Part shown: positions 1 to 6,369 of the stretch, piece after piece
Numbering within the stretch: position 1 is the stretch's first letter
Layout of the letters: each line of letters opens with the position of its first letter
Assembly (NCBI GenBank): GCA_900550025.1
Contig: URQP01000078.1
Location: 1 to 13,108, forward strand
Reading direction: 5' to 3'
DNA: 13,108 nucleotides
Origin: an uncultured Porphyromonadaceae bacterium
Lineage (GTDB): Bacteria > Bacteroidota > Bacteroidia > Bacteroidales > Muribaculaceae
Made by a program: the position numbers and the translations under genes
Notes under the pieces: model-generated
Told to the model about the DNA's origin: nothing
Database searches by the model: none
The model's input: the letters and a program-made list of their open reading frames with translations, nothing else

Positions 1-34
1 ATAAATACAAACCTGAACATAAAAACTTAATTAT

Positions 35-1495
35 ATGAAAAAGCTGAATTTCTTTATTCCGTTTGTTAATGAGGCACAAGTGAAGAACACAATCGGTGGT
101 TTGACACAGTGCGAGTTGGTTACTAAAATCTGTCTTCTTGCCGGCGACGACGCTCAAGGTTCCGTTGAAGGTTGCGAGAAGATAGCCGTCAAAGGTATTA
201 AGAGCACCGATACTATGAAAAAGATAGCCGCTGCGGCTGATGGCGACTATATAGTATTATATACGAAGTACAACACTCTCGACTTTGGAATGTTTGCCAT
301 CGAGCGTATGGTTAGGATTGCCGATGATTCGGATGCCGGTATGGTATATGCCGACCATTATAACGTAGTAGGTGGAAATCGCACCAATGCTCCTGTAATC
401 GATTATCAGGCGGGTAGTCTGCGCGATGATTTCGATTTCGGTTCTGTGCTGATGTTTAACGCAGCCGCTTTCAAAGATGCGGTTGCCCGTATGGACAAGG
501 ATTATGAGTTTGCCGGTCTTTATGATTTGCGTTTGAAAATTTCGCAGAAAGCGGAAATCGTCCATATTAATGAATATTTGTATTCTGATGTTGAACTTGA
601 TACGCGCAAGAGCGGTGAAAAGATTTTCGATTATGTCGACCCGAAGAACCGTGGCGTGCAGATTGAAATGGAAGATGCTTGTACTGCCCATCTGAAGGCT
701 GTCGGCGGTTATCTTGAGCCTAATTTCAAGAAAATAGAGTTCAGTGCCGGCAATTTCGAATATGAGGCTTCGGTCATAATTCCGGTACGCAACCGTATCC
801 GCACAATCCGTGACGCAATTAAGTCGGTGTTATGCCAAAAGGCCGATTTCAAGTTCAATCTTATTGTTATTGACAACCATTCGACAGACGGCACGACAGA
901 AGCCATCGACGAGTTTAAGGGCGATGACCGTCTGATTCATCTTATTCCAGAACGTGACGATCTTGGCATCGGCGGTTGCTGGAATCTTGGAGTGCATCAT
1001 CCCAAGTGCGGTAAATTTGCCGTGCAGCTCGACAGTGATGACGTTTACAAGGACGAGAATACTCTGACCACGATGGTGCGTGCTTTCTATGAGCAGAATT
1101 GCGCTATGGTTGTCGGTACTTATATGATGACCGACTTCAATATGAACATGATAGCGCCGGGTATCATCGACCATAAGGAATGGACACCTGAAAACGGACG
1201 TAACAATGCGTTGCGCATCAATGGTCTTGGCGCTCCGCGCGCTTTCTATACACCGGTGTTGCGTGAGGTGAAAGTGCCTAATACAAGCTATGGCGAGGAT
1301 TATGCGCTTGGGCTGAATTTCTCCCGTGAATATCAGATAGGCCGTGTTTATGACGTGGTATATTTGTGCCGTCGCTGGGACGACAATTCTGACGCGTCGC
1401 TCGACGTGATGAAGATGAATGCCCACAATCTTTATAAGGACCGTATCCGCACGTGGGAGCTTAAGGCACGTATCGCATTCAATAAGAACAAATAA
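35..1495 (+). CDS. Two-domain GT2-family glycosyltransferase, first gene of the operon
   Basis: This 486-residue protein has no signal peptide or membrane segment, so it is probably cytosolic. The C-terminal half is a GT-A fold of the GT2 type. It opens with VIIPVRNR (247-254), has the nucleotide-binding strand and loop VIDNHSTDG (278-286), a DXD-like metal/sugar-nucleotide site in LDSDD (332-336), and a later GED motif typical of the acceptor side. The N-terminal half (about 1-230) looks like a second, degenerate GT-A domain: it begins with a hydrophobic strand (FFIPF) and has a YADHY segment where an active domain would carry its acidic metal site. Donor and acceptor cannot be read from sequence. 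The stop is one base before the start of the DUF4922 gene, so the two are surely co-translated. I infer that it works with that protein on a sugar nucleotide. Only 34 A/T-rich bases lie upstream, with no clear promoter. The GT2 call is firm; the role is not. Confidence 0.87.
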   Translation: MKKLNFFIPFVNEAQVKNTIGGLTQCELVTKICLLAGDDAQGSVEGCEKIAVKGIKSTDTMKKIAAAADGDYIVLYTKYNTLDFGMFAIERMVRIADDSDAGMVYADHYNVVGGNRTNAPVIDYQAGSLRDDFDFGSVLMFNAAAFKDAVARMDKDYEFAGLYDLRLKISQKAEIVHINEYLYSDVELDTRKSGEKIFDYVDPKNRGVQIEMEDACTAHLKAVGGYLEPNFKKIEFSAGNFEYEASVIIPVRNRIRTIRDAIKSVLCQKADFKFNLIVIDNHSTDGTTEAIDEFKGDDRLIHLIPERDDLGIGGCWNLGVHHPKCGKFAVQLDSDDVYKDENTLTTMVRAFYEQNCAMVVGTYMMTDFNMNMIAPGIIDHKEWTPENGRNNALRINGLGAPRAFYTPVLREVKVPNTSYGEDYALGLNFSREYQIGRVYDVVYLCRRWDDNSDASLDVMKMNAHNLYKDRIRTWELKARIAFNKNK

Positions 1496-1496
1496 G

Positions 1497-2432
1497 ATGC
1501 AAAATATAGATAAGGCGATTGTGCAGGCATTCTTTGACCGTCAGGTAAGTGAATGGGATACTGCAAAAAATAATTACGAAGCATTGCAGCGTGTCAAGGT
1601 GAAAGAGTTCCGGCTTGGCAATGCGTTGGTGAAAGTGCAGTTCAATCCGGCGCGTATTGTTTCGTCGGCTGCCAAGGTGGATGCCAAGTCGTTGAAAGAA
1701 CGTAAATGTTTTCTTTGCGAGGAAAACCGTCCTGCGGTGCAGGATGGTTTGGCATGGGGCGATTATACGATATTGGTAAATCCTTTCCCTATATTCCCGA
1801 AGCATCTTACCATACCGGCAAACGGGCATATCCCTCAGCTGATATCAGGCAGGATTAAGGATATGATGCGCTTGTCGAGCGTGTTGTGCGACTATGTAGT
1901 GTTCTACAATGGCCCGAAGTGCGGGGCTTCCGCCCCCGACCATATGCACTTTCAGGCGGGTAACACCGGGTTTATGCCGGTTGCCGATTGGATGCGCAAT
2001 GCAAGGAAACGCAACGTCTTGCTTTCCGGAGATGCCCGGCTTAGTGTGGTGGAGGAAGGCATGCCGCAATGTTGTTTTATAATAGAAGCCTCTTCGGTAG
2101 ATGGCGGCAGCCGTATGTTCGACCGTCTTTATGAGGCAATTGACATTCCGGAGGGTGAAAGCGAGCCGATGCTCAATGTGCTGTGTCTCTACTATGCAGG
2201 GGTGTGGAACATTGTTGTTTTCCCGCGTAAGAAGCATCGTCCGGATTGCTACTTCAAGGAGGGCGACGGCAATATATTGATTAGCCCGGCCTCTGTCGAC
2301 ATGGGTGGTGTGTTCATCACTCCTTTGGAAAAAGATTTTGATAAAATTACAGCTTCCGACCTTCAGACTATTTATGATGAAGTGTGCATAGGAAAGGATG
2401 ACGCGGAGGCTATTTGTAGTAAAATTAATTAA
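1497..2432 (+). CDS. DUF4922 protein, HIT/GalT-like nucleotidyltransferase or phosphorylase
   Basis: This is a 311-residue soluble protein. The open frame runs upstream to 1419, but that part overlaps the preceding glycosyltransferase. The ATG at 1497, one base after its stop, is the sensible start (MQNIDKA). Visible motifs are a CFLC pair (71-74) that resembles the zinc half-site of GalT-like enzymes, a NPFPIFPKHLTIP segment typical of Ap4A phosphorylase and GalT relatives, and DHMHFQ (148-153). In the GalT/phosphorylase branch of the histidine-triad superfamily the motif is HxHxQ, where the second His (here H151) is the nucleotidylated nucleophile; HIT hydrolases have HxHxH instead. Q153 therefore points to a transferase or phosphorylase. 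A later FPRKKHRP segment also fits this fold. The likely reaction is phosphorolysis or nucleotidyl transfer on a sugar nucleotide or dinucleoside polyphosphate, but the substrate is unknown. The tight coupling to a glycosyltransferase favours a sugar nucleotide. Confidence 0.85.
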   Translation: MQNIDKAIVQAFFDRQVSEWDTAKNNYEALQRVKVKEFRLGNALVKVQFNPARIVSSAAKVDAKSLKERKCFLCEENRPAVQDGLAWGDYTILVNPFPIFPKHLTIPANGHIPQLISGRIKDMMRLSSVLCDYVVFYNGPKCGASAPDHMHFQAGNTGFMPVADWMRNARKRNVLLSGDARLSVVEEGMPQCCFIIEASSVDGGSRMFDRLYEAIDIPEGESEPMLNVLCLYYAGVWNIVVFPRKKHRPDCYFKEGDGNILISPASVDMGGVFITPLEKDFDKITASDLQTIYDEVCIGKDDAEAICSKIN

Positions 2433-2440
2433 GTCAGATT

Positions 2441-3763
2441 ATGCAGCAACCAGTAGTAAAGGTCGGTATAATGAATGAACCGGCGATTAGATTCAGATTT
2501 TCTGCTGATTACCGCCAAGGTGATAAGATATTCTCAGGTGAACAGCACGCTGAAGTGTGCGATGGAAAAGTGAAATGGGATGGCGGCGTTTACGACACGG
2601 TGGAATTCACACCGTGCGATATGGCAAATTCTTATTTCGAGCTGTATGATGTGACTATTGGCGTTAATTTCCATTGGGAAAGGAAGGAGAACCAGTCGTT
2701 CCGCGGCTCGTTGCGCCTGATTGTGGAGAACGGCAAGCTGACGGCTGTCAACATATTGCCGGTAGAGGAGTATCTGCTTAGTGTGATTTCCTCGGAGATG
2801 AGCGCGACAGCCTCATTGGAGTTGCTGAAGGCGCATGCGGTGATTTCGCGCAGTTGGCTTCTTTCCCAAATAGAAAAGAACAAGGAGCTGACGGCTTCGG
2901 ATACCAAATACGAGCCGTCTACGGTTACCGATACGGAGATTGTGCGTTGGTACGACCGTGAGGACCATGTGAATTTCGACGTTTGCGCCGACGACCATTG
3001 CCAGCGTTATCAGGGCATAACCCGTGAATCTACGCAGAAAGTGCGTGAAGCTATCGGCGCTACTTTCGGACAGGTTCTTATGTATGATGGCAAGTTGTGC
3101 GACGCACGGTTTTCCAAGTCGTGCGGCGGTGTGTTCGAGCAATTCGAGAATTGTTGGGAGCCTAAGCATTACGACTATCTTGTGGCTCGCCGTGACAGTG
3201 CTTCCCCGATGGATTTCCCGGACCTTACGGTAGAGGAGAACGCAAGGAAGTGGATTCTTGAAGCTCCGGAGGCTTTCTGCAACACTACGGATAAGCAGAT
3301 ACTGTCGCAGGTGCTCAACAGCTACGATCAGGAAACGGTGGATTTCTACCGCTGGAAAGTGGAATACACGCAGCAGGAATTGTCGGAATTGATTAAGAGC
3401 CGCTCAGGCATCGACTATGGCGGTATCGTGGATTTGGTGCCGGTTGCGCGCGGTACTTCCGGACGGCTTTACCGTTTGAAGATTGTCGGAACGAAGCGCA
3501 CTATGATTATAGGAAAAGAATTGGAGATACGTCGCACATTGTCGCCGTCGCATCTCTATAGCTCCGCATTTGTAGTGGAGAAGGAGGGCAGTCGTGACGG
3601 CCTTCCCGAGAAATTCATAATAAAGGGAGCCGGTTGGGGGCATGGCGTAGGGCTTTGCCAGATTGGTGCTGCCGTCATGGGGGAGAAAGGCTATGATTAT
3701 CGCCAGATTCTCCAACATTATTTCATCAACTCCGAAATAACGGAATTATATTCAAAAGACTAA
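2441..3763 (+). CDS. SpoIID/LytB-domain protein (lytic transglycosylase-like), no signal peptide
   Basis: This 440-residue protein spans a SpoIID domain. The signature VEEYLLSVISSEM (108-120) matches the SpoIID/LytB core, and E119 sits where the family has its catalytic Glu. The C-terminal hallmark GWGHGVGLCQIGA starts at G398. H176, C182, H186 and C187 form an HxxxxxCxxxHC pattern close to the zinc site reported for Clostridioides difficile SpoIID. SpoIID enzymes cleave glycan strands stripped of stem peptides, forming 1,6-anhydroMurNAc ends. Here the N-terminus (MQQPVVKVGIMNEP) is not a signal peptide. An in-frame stop at 2426-2428 rules out a longer start, and there is no membrane helix. 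Nine cysteines also fit the cytosol better than the periplasm. It may therefore act on imported fragments, or be binding-only or repurposed. A later start at 2471 is possible but would not change this. The family call is firm; location and activity are inferred. Confidence 0.85.
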   Translation: MQQPVVKVGIMNEPAIRFRFSADYRQGDKIFSGEQHAEVCDGKVKWDGGVYDTVEFTPCDMANSYFELYDVTIGVNFHWERKENQSFRGSLRLIVENGKLTAVNILPVEEYLLSVISSEMSATASLELLKAHAVISRSWLLSQIEKNKELTASDTKYEPSTVTDTEIVRWYDREDHVNFDVCADDHCQRYQGITRESTQKVREAIGATFGQVLMYDGKLCDARFSKSCGGVFEQFENCWEPKHYDYLVARRDSASPMDFPDLTVEENARKWILEAPEAFCNTTDKQILSQVLNSYDQETVDFYRWKVEYTQQELSELIKSRSGIDYGGIVDLVPVARGTSGRLYRLKIVGTKRTMIIGKELEIRRTLSPSHLYSSAFVVEKEGSRDGLPEKFIIKGAGWGHGVGLCQIGAAVMGEKGYDYRQILQHYFINSEITELYSKD

Positions 3764-3766
3764 GCA

Positions 3767-5116
3767 ATGAGTAAAGTAACGACACGCAATCCGTGGGCAT
3801 GGATTCCCACGTTATATTTTGCACAAGGCATACCGTTCATCTTCATCAATATGGTGACGATGGTGCTGTTCACCCAGCTTGGCATGTCGGAAACAGACGC
3901 CGCCCTTTATACGGGCTGGCTTTATCTCCCTTGGGTAATCAAACCGTTCTGGGGGCCTATTGTCGATATTCTTAAGACAAAGCGTTGGTGGACGGTGGTA
4001 ATGCAAATCTGTGTGGCTGTAGGGCTTGCAGGCATAGCTTTCACGCTGCCGTTGCCTGAAAAGGAAGAGATAGCGGCCGGTATGCCTGTAAGCGCGTTTG
4101 CCGTGTGCCTGTTCTTCTATTTCATTACGGCATTCTGTTCGGCTACCCACGACATAGCTTCCGACGGTTTCTATATGCTCGCCCTTAACACTAACCAGCA
4201 GAGTATGTTCGTAGGCATCCGTTCTACGTTCTACCGCTGCGCCAATGTGTTCGGACAGGGCGGTCTGGTGATGATTGCCGGCGCTTTGGAAGCTTATTTC
4301 GGCACGGCTGCCGCTTGGAAATGGACAGTGGCAAGTTGCGCCGCTTTCTTTGCTTTGGTTTCAATCTGGCACATGTTCATTCTTCCTGTGCCGGTTGCCG
4401 ACAAGGCTGTGGGCGGCGAGGTTGAGCAGCAGGGCATTAAAGGCATTCTCAAGGGTTTTGTCGGTTCTTTCGTCACGTTTTTCAAGAAGAAGCATGTGGT
4501 GTTGGCAATGCTCTTTATGTTGCTATACCGTTTGCCGGAGGCTCAGGTGGTGAAACTCTGCCAGCCTTTCCTTCTTGCGTCGCGCGAAGCCGGCGGTCTG
4601 GGCATGACCCAGATGGAAGTGGGGTTTGCGTATGGAACGCTTGCCATAATCGGATTGACAGTCGGCGGTATCATCGGCGGTATCTGTGCTTCGCGCGGAG
4701 GCTTGCGTAAATGGATTTGGCCTATGGCGCTTGCCACGTCGCTCAACTGTGTGGCCTATATCATCCTTTCTACGGTGCAGCCTGATTACAGCACTTTGAC
4801 TGGCAAGATAATCACTTTCTCTGCGATTATTCTCGAACAGTTCGCCTACGGATTCGGTTTCACTGCATTTATGCTCTTTATGATGTATTTTGCGGAAGGT
4901 CCGTATAAGACTTCGCACTATGCCATCTGCACGGCATTCATGGCATTGGGCATGATGCTTCCGGGTATGGCCGCGGGTTGGATTAAGGAAGTGATGTTGG
5001 GCAATTCTTACATTAACTTCTTCTTGTGGGTGCTTGGTTGTAACCTCGCGACATGGCTTGTAACGGCTCTTGTGCGCAGGCATATCGACCCGGCTTATGG
5101 CGCAAAACAAAATTAA
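3767..5116 (+). CDS. ampG: AmpG-like MFS muropeptide permease
   Basis: This is a 449-residue inner-membrane transporter of the major facilitator superfamily, with about twelve hydrophobic segments. The AmpG/acetyl-CoA-transporter-like signature is clear: an N-terminal AQGIPF helix start, the YTGWLYLPWVIKPFWGPIVD loop after the second segment, and ATHDIASDGFY (126-136), whose D129 and D133 match the conserved acidic residues of the AmpG 'DIAxD' motif. AmpG carries GlcNAc-anhydroMurNAc and its peptides from periplasm to cytosol by proton symport. It starts three bases after the SpoIID-like gene and is followed by NamZ, which fits wall-fragment uptake. The family also includes other substrate specificities, and Bacteroidales often carry several paralogues, so the exact cargo (anhydro-muropeptide, plain disaccharide or MurNAc) is inferred from context. 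Confidence 0.85.
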   Translation: MSKVTTRNPWAWIPTLYFAQGIPFIFINMVTMVLFTQLGMSETDAALYTGWLYLPWVIKPFWGPIVDILKTKRWWTVVMQICVAVGLAGIAFTLPLPEKEEIAAGMPVSAFAVCLFFYFITAFCSATHDIASDGFYMLALNTNQQSMFVGIRSTFYRCANVFGQGGLVMIAGALEAYFGTAAAWKWTVASCAAFFALVSIWHMFILPVPVADKAVGGEVEQQGIKGILKGFVGSFVTFFKKKHVVLAMLFMLLYRLPEAQVVKLCQPFLLASREAGGLGMTQMEVGFAYGTLAIIGLTVGGIIGGICASRGGLRKWIWPMALATSLNCVAYIILSTVQPDYSTLTGKIITFSAIILEQFAYGFGFTAFMLFMMYFAEGPYKTSHYAICTAFMALGMMLPGMAAGWIKEVMLGNSYINFFLWVLGCNLATWLVTALVRRHIDPAYGAKQN

Positions 5117-5119
5117 AGG
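5115..5119 (+). promoter_or_regulatory. Shine-Dalgarno-like AAAGG deciding the NamZ start
   Basis: AAAGG overlaps the last two bases of the permease stop codon. It lies eight bases before the ATG at 5128 but only two before the ATG at 5122, which favours 5128. It is one of the few places in this operon with a recognisable ribosome-binding sequence; other starts are preceded by A/T-rich stretches only. Confidence 0.45.
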
Positions 5120-5127
5120 TAATGACT

Positions 5128-6360
5128 ATGAGAAAATCAATATTGGCATTGTCCCTTGGCGTGGCGGCTTTGGCTGCCACGGCCGGGGTTAAGCCGGGCG
5201 TGGAGGTGCTCCGCGACAACGGCTTCCAGCAATTGGACGGAAAGAAAGTGGGATTGATAACCAATCCGACTGGAGTGGACAATAACCTGAAGTCGACCAT
5301 CGACATTCTTCACGATGCGCCGAATGTGGAACTTGTGGCTTTGTTCGCTCCGGAGCATGGTGTCCGTGGCGATGTGCATGCCGGTGACGAATTTGAAAAC
5401 ACGGTCGATCCGGCTACCGGCGTGCAGGTATACTCCATTTATGGCAAGACAAAGAAGCCGACTCCTGAAATGCTTAAAGGCATTGATGCCTTGGTTTACG
5501 ACATTCAGGACATCGGTTGCCGCTCGTTCACGTTTGTCAGCACTCTTGGCATGGCGTTGGAGGCTTGTGCGGAAAACGACATAGAGCTGGTAGTGCTCGA
5601 CCGTCCTAACCCGCTTGGCGGAAACCGTGTGGAAGGAAATCTTGTGGAGGACGGCTTTTATTCGTTTGTAAGCCAGTTCCCGATACCTTATCTTTATGGC
5701 ATGACTCCTGGCGAGACTGCCCGCTATCTTAACGGCGAAGGTCTTGTTGCCGGGGGAAAGAAGGCTAAGTTGACTGTTGTGCCGATGGAAGGTTGGACGC
5801 GCGACATGACTTTCGACAAGACAGGTATGCCGTGGATTCTTCCTTCTCCGCATATTCCGCAGCCGGTAACCTCTTATTATTATCCGGCTACCGGAATCCT
5901 CGGCGAGTTGTATTTCGTGTCGATAGGCGTGGGCTATACGTTGCCTTTCCAGTTGATATGCGCCGATTGGATTGACGCTGACAAATTCTCGGCGAATATG
6001 AACGCCTTGAACTTGCCGGGCGTGAAATGCCGTCCGATACATATCAAGCCGTTCTATTCTACCGGGAAAGGCGAGAATTTGCAGGGAATACAATTCTATA
6101 TCGACGACATTCCGGAATCGAGCATCACGTTGCTGCAATTCTATGCTATGCAGGTGCTTGCCGAAATGTATCCTGACAAGCGTATTTTCGATGTCGCTAC
6201 CGACAAGTCGCGTTTCAATATGTTCGACAAGGTGTGCGGTACAGACCAGATACGTTTGCGTTTCTCGAAGAATTATAAAGTGAGCGACATAATTGACTAT
6301 TGGAACAAAGATGTAGAGCCGTTCAAGGCTAAGTCAAGTAAATACTATCTATATAAGTAA
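5128..6360 (+). CDS. namZ: NamZ-type exo-beta-N-acetylmuramidase (DUF1343, GH171), secreted
   Basis: This 410-residue precursor starts MRKSILALSLG and has a short, cleavable-looking signal peptide ending near AATAG (about residue 20). It has no lipobox Cys, so it is probably periplasmic. The open frame extends upstream to 5053, but that part overlaps the permease gene. ATGs at 5122 and 5128 are both possible; spacing from AAAGG favours 5128. The DUF1343 signatures are all present: FAPEHGVRG with E76 as the likely catalytic Glu, YDIQDIGCRS (124-133), VLDRPNPLGG (156-165), and the PSPHIP block. Bacillus subtilis YbbC/NamZ, the founding member, removes MurNAc from the non-reducing ends of peptidoglycan fragments. 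The neighbouring MurK-like kinase and MurQ use exactly that product, which strongly supports the assignment. The length is normal for the family, and nothing looks truncated. Confidence 0.9.
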   Translation: MRKSILALSLGVAALAATAGVKPGVEVLRDNGFQQLDGKKVGLITNPTGVDNNLKSTIDILHDAPNVELVALFAPEHGVRGDVHAGDEFENTVDPATGVQVYSIYGKTKKPTPEMLKGIDALVYDIQDIGCRSFTFVSTLGMALEACAENDIELVVLDRPNPLGGNRVEGNLVEDGFYSFVSQFPIPYLYGMTPGETARYLNGEGLVAGGKKAKLTVVPMEGWTRDMTFDKTGMPWILPSPHIPQPVTSYYYPATGILGELYFVSIGVGYTLPFQLICADWIDADKFSANMNALNLPGVKCRPIHIKPFYSTGKGENLQGIQFYIDDIPESSITLLQFYAMQVLAEMYPDKRIFDVATDKSRFNMFDKVCGTDQIRLRFSKNYKVSDIIDYWNKDVEPFKAKSSKYYLYK

Positions 6361-6369
6361 GAGCAACTA

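Noticed and set aside
1419..1496. Upstream extension of the DUF4922 gene
   Set aside because: These 26 codons overlap the end of the glycosyltransferase gene in another frame and do not look like part of the domain; the ATG at 1497 gives tight operon spacing.
5053..5127. Upstream extension of the NamZ gene
   Set aside because: It overlaps the permease gene and would bury the signal peptide; the AAAGG at 5115-5119 supports the start at 5128.
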